In this document: positions 12,701 to 24,700 of the stretch, piece after piece
Layout: every line of letters begins with the position of its first letter
Numbering within the stretch: position 1 is the first letter of the stretch
Assembly (NCBI RefSeq): GCF_001949145.1
Contig: NW_019091362.1
Location: 1,498,301-1,562,300 of the forward strand
Origin: Acanthaster planci
Taxonomy: Eukaryota > Echinodermata > Asteroidea > Valvatida > Acanthasteridae
Direction: 5' to 3'
Length of the DNA stretch: 64,000 nucleotides
Position numbers and translations under genes: made by a program
The notes under the pieces: generated by a model
What the model saw: the letters and a program-made list of their open reading frames with translations, nothing else
The model's database searches: none
What the model was told of the DNA's origin: nothing

Positions 12701-15700
12701 GGTTCCTAGACTTGTACTTCACACGAACATACCGGTAGGTGTTATTTGCTTATGAACTTTATTGTACCAGGTACATGTGTACATTTGTGTAAACTGTGAA
12801 GAGGGAAAAATGATGCATGTAGGTTTTCACTGTATTTCATTTATTGTAGAAGATTTAGGCATTATAATATTTTAATTTGGTGTTAGGTGTGTATGGTGTT
12901 AGGTGTGTATGGTGTTGTTGTACCGGTGCATGAAGTAACCAAGTTTTTGAATGAGCATGTAGCGGGTACTGTTATGTTTACAGTGCACTTGTTCTGAAGC
13001 TCAATCTTAAAGTACCGTATACCAGTATGTGTACATTGTAGCCATGAAACTCCATGCTCCTTCTAGTGCATAAAATTTATGATAGCGCCTATTGGTATAC
13101 ATGTATGTGGTATAATTTACATAAATTCATGTACATGTATGTATGTCACCGTTTGTTTCATTTTATTTCACCTCCATATTCAAAGAACGTGGAGTTTCAG
13201 AAATCTCACTTGATGTACTATACATGTATCAGTACCTACATGCACGTACATGTACAGTACATAAAATTTACATGTATCGTACATGTACTGGTACGTTGTA
13301 CACTGTACGTGCACCCATTTACATTCCACTTAGACTAGTGCTGCAGGAACATGCATATTCACTTGACTTAACACTTGAGGTACATGAATGGTATGCTGTC
13401 CCGGTAGGCCTATCGCACACTCTAGACTACTGGTATGTTCACGTACCCTTTTCTTGTTCCTCTTTCTGGACTCTACTGAACTGTGTTTACGTCATTGATG
13501 GTAGAAATTGAAAAGCATTTATGTGCATAGTCCACATCAGTTGCATTACTGATATACGTGTACTTGTACTAGTGTGTACAAGAAGTAAGACATATTCCAT
13601 TGACAGGGACCTGACACAGGTTTGACCAGTGCAGCTGACAGTTGGTCCCATGCACCATTTGCGGCACTGTAGGTATAACTAGTGCATGCATGTACCAGTA
13701 ACATGATTCTAATTTACTCTCAAGGATACATGTACATGTTCCATACATGCTGTACATGCACATATGGATCTTTCAGCATCAGCTTATTGTCAAAAGCCCT
13801 GACCAGCCTTGACATGGACTGTTTGGCAGTAGATGCATGTGTGTACATGTACATGTGCAACACCTCAGAACAGTTTCTTCAATGTATTGGTCTGTCCATG
13901 TACAACACCTGAATGAATTTGTCATCTGACTGATTGGTCAAGTTATTGGCTTATTTGGTATATTCAACAGTGTGCAGGCCTTGCACTAACTTTTTTTCCT
14001 GGCTAGCCCACTGGGCTAGTTCAATGGATATTTTACTAGCCTGTATATAAAAAAATGTTGAAAACCCCAAATTTGTTATCAGCTGACCAATGCAGAATTT
14101 GACATTTCGGAAAATAAAAGGCTGATGGTATAAATAAATAAAGAGGCATGTATGTTAGAAGTCGCAGGAGTCACTGGTCATGGAGTTGGGATCTCTTTGC
14201 TCCATTTTTCCTTTCATTTGGGTTGCTTACGTTTGGCAAAAAATGCTACTTTTTGCTTACTTTCTGACCTCCGCATGTGCGCGGTGAACGAGAAAAAACT
14301 TTTTCCAATCAGAAGAGAGTGCTGTTTGCACACGGCTTTGTGTATACTTCGTATCAAACGCTTTCAAGGACTCCTGCAATGTCCAGTATAGCAAGCTGTG
14401 GTCAGTAAAGGTCAGAAAAATTGATAAGGCCCCCCCAAAAAACTTCTGTTTTAGGTTTCCTGACCGACCCTAACTTTTCGGCACGACCCTAACATTTTTA
14501 TCGGCAGGTTAGAAAAACAAATTTACAAAATTAAAAAAAAATTTAATGCTGATGTCTTTCCTGCCTTCACAAAACACCTTTCAATAACCCTCTCTCATGT
14601 TAAAATGCTTGTTTTTATATGTTTTCCTACTTCATTTGCAGTTGTTGAAAAGAAACTTCTGTCATTTTCACAAGTTCCACTCGTGTTTCGCTGTCGCCGT
14701 AGTGAAATTTTGTGCGCGCAAAGCTCAACGCATGAAAGTAAAGCTGCGTTGGTTCCCACCACGCCGCGCCCATGCAAAAGAACGTGAGATGGAAGAGTGC
14801 TAATCAGTCTTTACGTCCTGGTCGCGAGTCGATTAAAACTACATTGGTGTCATACACGCATGCATCCATACAGCTGCAGGTCGAAAAAACAATGTTGCAA
14901 GAGGATTTCTTCAAGTTAATTCACAGAACTTGGTCTCTTGTTTATTTATTTTCTGTGCTCACATGTTCCTGCCATAGCACGTGGTTTATCGCCTGTCTGC
15001 ATGCATCATGTACGCTTACCACGCGATACACGAGCATTGCTGTCCAGTTTGCCGTCGTGATTACCTGACTAACATTGTGTGATTGTTCCATAATTCTTGT
15101 GATCTGTCAACTTCAGAAATTTTACATATACATATATCAAGACATGTTTTTATCACTGTTTGAGACAATATTTGAAAGCTTTCATCCCCATTCAGGCTAT
15201 TACATCAGTACAAAAAATTGACTAACCAAAATTCTGACCTACTGATACTATTTTCAAGAGGCATGTAGTCAGAAGCAGAAGTGGCCTTAACAGTGAAAGA
15301 GAATAGTGCGCAGGTGCGGTATCACGCCGTACCATGTGCTATGCTACACCAGTACTACAACCCACCAGTCTACTCTGTTCATGGTGTTTACGGTGGCTTA
15401 TCGCCCTGTCGCGCGACCATCATGTTTCAAAAACACAAGTAAAAACACATCTACAACAGCTCAGTTTTTGTGATGTTGTGTTTATTATCACGAAGAACAT
15501 TATATATTTTGATCTAAGTTTTAACAGGTACAGTAGGCTTATTCTGAATTTTTCACTAGCCCACCGGGCAACCAAGGAACCAAGTTTAGGTAGCCTAGAG
15601 CATTTTTCGCTAGAATTTGTACGCCGGGCTAGTACTGTTTCGAGGCCTGGTGTGACATTGAAATATACCCAATAAATATTCTGTTGTAGTGTGCAGGCCT

Positions 15701-18700
15701 GCTAGGAACAGTCCCAACACAGGTGAAAAACACTGTATCAAGTGCGGGGAAGGCACACTTGTGGCCAGATCAAACAGACACAATTTCAGTCAGGGCTTGG
15801 AATGTGAAAACTTTAATCACTGTTTTACGAGTACCTTTTTGTACACCGAGTTGAGAAAGTAACAGCAGCTACTCATACACAGAGGATTTGCGAAACAAAA
15901 AAATGAATGATTAACATTCACCTCATGGAATAGAACATTCAGTCTGCCACCTCATGCAGTTATCCTTACCATTTGGATTTATTGCATGTGATGAACTAAG
16001 TGACACAGGGACAGCAGGTGAGTTCATTTGAATGTGGAGCAGAGTGAAACATAACCTGCGACAGCAGCTCCATTTTCTAGCAGTCTGGTGGACCCATTTG
16101 AATTTCATGTTCCAGTTTGGATGGGGAGTATTGTTTCTGACATGTACGTACATCAATATTGGAGACAAAATGTCTGGTTTTATTTTCACTTAAAATTGAA
16201 TTGACCTTGGACGGTCGTTCCTAAGATTCTATCCAGGGCCCCCCCCATTTTGTTTATCTTGAGTTTGTCTTGATACCGCTCTTCGCCAATTAGTTATTCT
16301 TTTGTAACAGTGACAAGTACACCACCAGCTCAAGAACTTCCCAATCTAGTGTTGCAGGACTGTTCAGAACCATTATCCATCCCTCAAATGATGTTTCATG
16401 GTTGGGAAAATTGATCAGACAGAGGTCTGAATGTTGAAATCACTGTATTGCATGTTCTGGTGCTTCCGTGTTCACATACTCTGTCTTTTTTTTTTGGCAG
16501 CAATTGACAGCTCTACTGACATAGTGGGCCGAAAGTGTGCATGTAACGACAAACCATGCCTTGAGACTAACAACACCTGTGTCCTACAAAACCCAGATGC
16601 CCTGTGCATTGCTATGAAGATGCGGAATGAACAGCAGGTTAGTGAGTCCCTGATTCCTACAACTTACAAATGGAGAGACTGTCCCTGTGGTATTCTGACT
16701 CCCTGTAGATTGTACTGTGTACTCTGACAGCTGTCGTGGCACATGAAGTGGCTTGGCTCTATCTTCTTTACTACAGAGATGGGGTGCAAACATTTTCTGC
16801 AATATTTTTACAGTGGCAGTTTTTCATGTGCAAAGCCTAAGGGGTTTATGGCCAGCTGCGAAGCAAGTGCGAGCCTATGTAATACCGATTTCTGTCTTCT
16901 GTCCGTCCGTCGGGGCATCCGGCTGTCCACCCGCAAATGCTAAAGTTTTTTCCTTGCAGGTCTGTAGGTGTTTAAATGTGCCATTGAGTGCTTGTTTGCT
17001 TCTTCTCAAAATTCCATCAGTATTTAAATAGTTTCATATGGCATTAATGCTTAGAAACTTATGAATTAATGAAAAAAATTATAAAAGTTGAATGTCAAAG
17101 TTTTGAGTTGTGCCGTCCGCCTTCAAATGTTAAAGTTTTTCCTTGCAGGTCCACAGGTATTAAAATGTGCCACTGAGTGCTTGTTTTTTTGCTTCTTGGA
17201 ATGCCATCAGTATTTAAATAGTCTCATATGGCTTAGAAACTTATGAATTTTATGAAAAAAATTATAAAAGTTGAATGTTAAAGTTTTGAGTTGTTTTGTA
17301 TACTTGCCCAGTAGTACTTTTCCTACAGTACATATGTACTGAGCACTCCTGTAATGTACATGTATGTATGTATGTATAGACAGTGTTCAGACACATACAA
17401 ATGTACATGTACAGTATGTGGGAAAAATGTAAGGGATGGGGGGGATTCCAAGTGACAGATTAGGATGTTTGTTAGGGGAGGGGTACCTGTAGGAGGAGGA
17501 TCATGGGGACAAGGTACATAGGATGATGGGGGTTGGTTACAAAGTGCAGAGCTGTACGTGTTCCTGGTACTTTAGAGGAATTTTCATTATGCACCATCCG
17601 TCAAACTCACAAATGCACTGCTTATATAATCATCCAGGTTTTGTCTGACTGTACTAGCTGGACCCACTTTCTATAGGCATTCCTCTCTCCTATAAAGAAC
17701 TGTGAAGCCTTTGTACCTGTATCTCCCTTGGTGGTGGTCTTTGTTGATTTACTTTTAAATGACAGACAGCGCTGACTAGAGTACAATGAATTGTAGTGCT
17801 AAGTTCGATAAAATAGCTTGCACATCTGTATTTCAGTCGTATGTCAGCCAACCTTGTTAGTAGTATTTGTTTGATTTAGTAACCATATTTATATAACTTG
17901 GATGTCTCCTTCCTGTTATTACAAGAAAGAAATTCAAATTCATAGCAAGCAGCGAGCCATGGCGGCTTTGCCATTTTAGTTTAATACAATTTTGTGCTCA
18001 TTTTGGCACCAATTTTGTGACAGTCAGACATACTGCTTTTGTACAACATGCATTTTTCCATGACAGGTCAGTCAAAAATCTGTACCTTTTCCATTGTGAG
18101 CTCAATGCACACGGACTGACACATTTGAGGTCATGAACTTCAAATGATCATAACATCAAAACTATGTGATATTGAATTGAAACCTGACATTGGTACTGAT
18201 AATAAGTGTGTGTACTGTACATGTACCGTGTACATGTACCGGTACATGCATGCTAAGTTTACAAAACTGTGACAGCTGAGGTCACGAGGGAGCAGAATCC
18301 ATCTCCCCTCGGCCCTTTGGCTGTGAGATGGTTCAAAATAATCAGGCCTTTTGAGATTCATCCTGCAGTTTCTTTCAGAATTGACCAATTTCAAAGGATC
18401 CGGAAGTGTTGTTTTCTTGGATTTAGCAAGTCGGAGCCCAGTATGCCATAACGAGCATGTTACATGTACATGTATACATTGGCTTGATACCTTGGAGGAA
18501 TCTCTTGTTTTCTAACCTCTTGGTTCGTCACCTTTTCGGATTCTTTATCCAGTCTCTTTATACATTTTTTTTTAAGCTGACTGAAAAAGGAATAAAGATT
18601 CAGCCTAACCCTGATCTCCAGTACATGTAGAGATGCAATTTAGTCTTTGTAGTAAACTGTAGTATCCAGTGCTCTAGTTGGTTGGCACTATGTACATACA

Positions 18701-21700
18701 CAAATAAAGTAGAACTTTACAGGGTGATGTTACTGTACACGGCCAACGCAATATACTCTATAATATTTTGTATATGGTTCTTCCATCCAAATCAGTTTCT
18801 CAGGTGGTTAGGGTTAAAGCAGATGTACAAGCACGACATATACATGTACATTTACATGTATACGTGTACATGTATGTACCGGTAGCATAGAGAGTTAATG
18901 ACTTCAGAAACAAAACGCTCTGTACACTAGTGGCTTGTTTCATGTAGATCCAGATCGCGAGCAATCAGTGATCAGACATTGGTTTACTGATACCAGAACC
19001 CACCTAATGGATAGTGCAAACCAGCTTTGGAATCGCCAATTGAGATCTAGAGCCATGTGAAACAAGAGGCCCATGTACATGTACATGTATATGCAAGCGT
19101 AGATCTTCACGTCCACATCTCCGTGTTTCTGCTTTTACTATTATTCATGAGGGATTAATGTTTTGAGTTATGATTGCCAGTGATCTGTAGCTAAAGAGAT
19201 GTGACCAAGTACTAGTCCACCAGTGTGTGCCAAACTATGGATATTTAATCACACACCTTCAGACTCCACCAATTATGCAGTGCCTAACAGTTACTGACTG
19301 CTGTGATGTGGGGATATACATGTCGTGTTTCAATGCCTGAGGCGCTCATGAGGAAATGCATCCCTGGGGGTATTAGAGAGCATCATACCCCACATCACAG
19401 TAGTCAGTAATTGTTTTGTTTCACCCCTTCGTTTAGTTGAGCAATATGTTTGTCTCTGAAAGCATTTCAGATTTTAGTGCCTTGGTCCATACGATGTGTA
19501 CAGACTTTGTGCAGCATTTTGTCGCACAGGCCTTGCTTGAAAGCAATATCTGTACATCATAAAGAGCAATTTTTTTTAAAGAGAATATGTCTTGTCAAGC
19601 TCAGCAGACATCAAATTAGAGAACTAACCATACAGGAAGAAACAGACTTCAATTATTGGATGTACACGTAGAATAACTATATTACAAAGTCAACAAAGCA
19701 TTCTATCAGCTGATTGTATGCTGGTTCAATCGTCAACTGTAGCTGTGGTGAAAGGACATGTACATGTAGCACAGGTACCAGTGAACAGAAAAGTCTGGTT
19801 AGTGGCTCCTGCATTGTGACTTGGACTGTGGTGCAGGGACTAGTCAGTGATATCAAGATGTGACATGCAAAGATATTCGTTTTTAGCCACTGGTCACGTG
19901 ATCGTTCTAGGCCAGTAAAAATACAGTATTCACGATGGAGGTATAACAATTTTTGATACTGCTTTGGCGGTGAAGAGCAAGTATTTTGTTTGTTGCCGAA
20001 TCCAATCTTTAAAAATTTTATTATTCAGTACCTGCCAGTATTATGCAATATTCAGCCATTTTCGAAGGGACCCTTGGGCTCAAATTGCACAAAGGGCCAG
20101 GGAAACTCTTTTGTATGTATTTGCAAACAGAGGGACAGAGTACACTGTTCGAAACATCGAGTTATTCCCTAGTTCTTCTGAGAACCACACGTGAATGTAC
20201 TCCAGAAAGAGATTGATACACGGTGTCACCGCAATCGTTTCACTCGTCTAGTTTCTTTCACCATGAAAATCTTCAAGTCTTACATATTTTTGCCACTTTG
20301 TTTTCCTGTTATAGGCGTGAAAAGATATTCAACTTCCCTTTTTAGTTGGTGCACATCCTTAACATTTACAATTTGCCATGCGTTTTGATTTTGGGATTTC
20401 TTTTCAAAGCATGAATCCAGTATTTATTCATTTAAAACATTTCCAAAGGAATAATTATCTTTAGTCTACTTTAGTTAATTTTATAAAAAAGCAGAAAGTT
20501 AAAAAATTTTGATGCAAGAATACGGATGATGTCGATACGGTACACTGTAAATGTTGAAATAGGTTTCCGCTTGAAATGACACCGTACTTTGTCTGTAAAA
20601 TTGCATAATAAAACTAGGAAACTTTGCAGTAAGCATAAGCACCCAAAAGGCAATGGGGCACCAAACTGAAAATGGAAAATGAGATTAGGCTAGATGCCAC
20701 TATGCAAAAGTCACCATTGCATCTGACAGGTCATCATTTCAGTGACGAAGTACATGTATACCGTGAAATCCTTGTCGTTTTTCTTACAATTTTTCAGTTT
20801 TATTATTTCCACCTCGTGGCAAAATAGAGGTACTAGCAATGTATGAGATAATAGGCCACTAGAGGTGGCAAAATCTTGAAAGCAGACTTAGCAAAGCGTA
20901 CCGGTATGATTCATGATGCTGATGATAAATTTTTTTTTAACCTGTCAGCAAGAGGTTTCCTTGCTGATGTGTGAGGAGGACCCCAAGGGGCCACCAGAGA
21001 GGCGTTTCCCCTGTCAGAACCCCGAGCCCAGCCCCTACTACATGTCCAAGTGTTGCGTGGAGCAAGATTACTGCAATCGGGAGCTGATCAAAGACATGCA
21101 GCTACTGCCCTTACCTACCTCCCAGCCCACAGGTGAGAACAGTGCGTGTATTGGTATGGTAGGTGCTTGGGTAAAGGGACCCCAACCTCTCCCCAAAGAG
21201 TTTAACCTTTGTTTGTTTGTTGGCACCATAGCGGACCTCTCCTATCTGCCATTAGCTGAAGTGCGCCCCCAACTCGGTGAAAGAAAGCCAGTTGGTTACA
21301 ACCGGGTTCTGTGCAAAGACCGTATGTTTCGGACTAAATTTGTTGCATGTACTCAGCGTGCTCTGCGTCAAACGCACACAAACTTGCACGCCTACACGGT
21401 GAGTTTGTACAAAAAGCATTGTCTATTTCATTGAGAGACACGCCCTCTTTTGTTCGGCTTGGAGCGCATAGCCACCCCAAATTGGCCGAAATCCAGTGCT
21501 TTGCGGTGCGCAATGTTAAAGGGTTCATTGTGGCAGAACCATAGAGCTATTAAACACTAAGGGGCAGACTCATGTCCAAAATGATGCCTGCTGGGCGCAT
21601 CCATGTTTGTGCAGAAACCTATAAAAACTGGAAATTTTGTACGGTTTTTGTATGGCTATTTGCATATATGTGTGTTTGTATTCTAAAAGGATGCATCAAC

Positions 21701-24700
21701 AAAGCCCACGCACAAACAGTAAATGAGCGTTTAATTTTGCTCTGTATAAACAATGGAAGCCTGTGCGTGTATGCGCTGCGGATAATGTTGCCATGCTATT
21801 TTTAATCCAATTTTATTGGTACCTGATACGCATTGCAGAGTACATAACTCGATATTCATTTTAGCCGATTTCAAGTGTTCTACAAGCATGTACGTGGATT
21901 TAAAATGTCTCCGAACGGAGGATGAAAAGGTAGCGTTTTCATAATTTAATATAGCTCGGTCTGTTGAACCTAACCACTGTTACATAACCCGAGGTTTAAT
22001 GGTCTACTTTGTGGCAAGTGCAGTGCTGGATTTCAGTGCGTTGGAGAGAGTGTGTTAGAGATTCTGTCTCTAATGGGTGTATGTCTGTTTATGTGTTCAG
22101 AATTGTGCAACTTGAAGCCAGATTATGGGGACTGTACCATGGAAGCTTTCGTGTGGTACTACAATATCAGCCTTAATGACTGCCGGCAATTTGTGTATAG
22201 TGGTTGCGGTGGGAATGACAACAAATTCTACAGCAAGGGTTCCTGTCTTCGCCGCTGCGAATGTGAGTGTCTTTTGTTCAGACTCTTTTAACAGATGGTT
22301 TTTTTAATAATGATAATGTCACATTCATACGTGGGGTGGTGATAGCCTACGGTGGTGGTTACAGCTAAGTTTTAAGTTAGGGATTGATTTTTACGGTAAT
22401 CAAGATACTCCCACTCAAGATCAAGAATTGGCACGAGGAATTATTCTTGCTGTATATTAGAGTTGATTTATTTCTATTTGAAATCAAGTTGAGAAATCAA
22501 AATTTAGGACTGTCCCAATATTGATTTTGGTTGACCAGTAATGAAAAAGCTTATGCTGTGATAATTGCAAGAACGAAAGTTCTGAGATGATAATGATATT
22601 GATACAACTTAAGTTATTCGAATGGCAGAGACAGTAGGCAAAGGGATAAGCAAGAAGTGCAAAGGGATAAAGGGCACTGTGCAACGTGCTCTGTCTACAG
22701 AGTTCAGCTATGTAAAGACCACACAGTGAAACAGTTCAAAGACATGTTATAGTCGTTAAGTCCAAACATGAAACAGTTGTTACGCTTCATGCATGTGTAC
22801 AAGTCACATGACCACACTTTCCACAAAACTTTCAAGACAATGCGACAAACAAAATCCTCTGGATGACGAGTTTTTGACCCGACTTGGAGCCCACGCTTGG
22901 CTCGCATGTACTATGAGGCAAATCTTTCAATGCGAACAGGCCAAAACTGTGCATAACGAGGGACAAACGAATGAAACATCGCAAAAAGTTTAGGACAAAA
23001 GTTAAGTTCTGACAGATCAAATTCCTGCTGGAGAGAGGCAGATCGTCATGTACGTCATGGCAAAGTATGTCGTGTAGGCGCACAAAAGTACGCTCATGTC
23101 TGGTACAAACGAATGAACTAAAACACGTTGTTGCAGACTAATATTAATGAAGATACAGTTAATTTATGATAACGACCATGAACAACCACTGGGTGACTTT
23201 ACTGAGAAAATACAACAATTTAAATATAATGTTGGGACTGTGTTGAGCGAGTAGGAACACTCGAGGTTTGTGAGAAAGCGCTTGGTGTGGAAACCTGAGA
23301 GAACCCTAGACTTGCCAAAGTCTGACCACCAGATCATTGTGCTAAGGGTAACAATGACCAATGATATAGGCACATGTAAATTTAGATTGCAAATCAATAT
23401 GTTTTAAGTTGTTTTTGAAGGATGGAACAGTTTCCAGAGCTCTGATATGGGCAGGTATTGGATTCCACAATATGGGACCGGAAATTGTGAAGGCTTTGTC
23501 AGTGAAGCTCTTTTTTAGATATGGGTACTGAAATGAAAAACATGATTAAAGAGCAACTCGAAGGAAAAAATGTTTTCTCAGATTTTATCTGTTCAAATAA
23601 AATATGACAGTGTCCAAATCGAATTGGACGATGTCATTCGTCTTCAGAGCTCAAGTATAACAAGCTAAAAAGGGCTTTTTTTCTGTTCATGCCAAGAAAA
23701 CAGAGAAAACGAGGGGAACCCTCACCTTGTTTTCATAGTGGATAAATCCTTGTGCATGTCAAACATCGCATGTAGCCATTGTTTGTAGCCATGGTTTGGC
23801 ATGCACGAGGGTTTATCCACTACGAACACAGGGTTCCCCTCATTTTCTCTGTTTTCTCAGAATGACACAATCTACATTCATCATGTTCAGAATTTGCATC
23901 TTGGCATGAACAGAAAAAAAGCCCTTTTTATCTTGTTATAGTTGTTATAGCTCTGAAGACAAACGACACCACGTTCGGTTTGGATGCTTCCATATTTATT
24001 TGAAGAGACAAAATCAGAGAAAACATGTTTTCCTTTGAGTTGCTCTTTAAATGAAGTTATTCTTTAGTGGTCATGTTGTGATGGGCTACTGTATGCCTGA
24101 CTTAAATACTCCATCATTGGCAGAAAAGAGGCACATTGGTGGAATTGTTTCATCTTGGCCGTGGCGCACACGCACAGACTGGTTTATTGCACATGTTCAG
24201 TGCAGCCCATGCCAAATGCACATAAACTTGTGCATATGTACACAGTGAAGTCCACCACCAAAGGACCATCGCTGCCATGTACATGTAAAAGTACACCATT
24301 TCTTGTTCCTGCACGGACCGGATGCTGGGCATTAGTTTACGGGCTTGGCATCCAAATGAGTAATGTTGAATGAGCTGTGTGCACTTTGTGGCTCTCTGGT
24401 ACTAAACTTCGTAGTGCGCGTGCGTCAGATCTCAGTGGCTACAGTGTGCTCTGGCGGCGCCAATGAACAGAGTGCAGTGGCTGTGTTCTTGGTCTGAACT
24501 TGGGTACACTGGACAAGGATTGGTTGACTATTGCACAAGGTATCACGTTTGCAGAGGTCGTTGTGTGCCCTGATCAATAAGTTTGCAGGCATATGCACAG
24601 GGAGGAGGGACAAAACACAAAGGAAAACTGAAAAATGGAGCCTCTCTCATTCCAGGAAATTTTATACAATTTGGACGGGAATGAGTTAAAAGTTTAATTT

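Larger units (their letters stand above)
708..16500 (+). other. Receptor intron 1 (15.8 kb), repeat-rich
   Basis: No coding exon was recognised here. The intron holds an inverted-repeat MITE at 2750-3385, dispersed CACTTCGCCCC-type repeats near 1430-1520, 4510-4570 and 5755-5880, pogo-like terminal sequence near 1611, and a pair of related repeats at about 1935-2080 and 14815-14965. It also holds the densest (GTACAT)n clusters of the window (7727-7845, 9321-9396, 9806-9900, 12391-12630, 13095-13310). The short ORFs inside it resemble no family I know. Confidence 0.75.
16638..20948 (+). other. Receptor intron 2 (4.3 kb)
   Basis: No coding exon was recognised. It contains a two-copy tandem duplication at 16925-17297, several (GTACAT)n runs (18215-18250, 18836-18885, 19073-19092) and an inverted repeat at 19287-19412. 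Confidence 0.8.

Noticed and set aside
12880-12915. Possible CRISPR-like or other prokaryotic array
   Set aside because: Only a two-copy 17-bp tandem repeat in an animal intron; no spacers.
16511-16637. Alternative acceptor for receptor exon 2 after caattgacag
   Set aside because: Joining there puts a TAG four codons in; the acceptor at 16500 gives the conserved ectodomain.
22052-22291. Kunitz ORF as an independent small gene
   Set aside because: The Kunitz sequence is bounded exactly by an acceptor and a donor, its phase fits both receptor neighbours, and the ORF's own start lies in intron sequence with no signal peptide.
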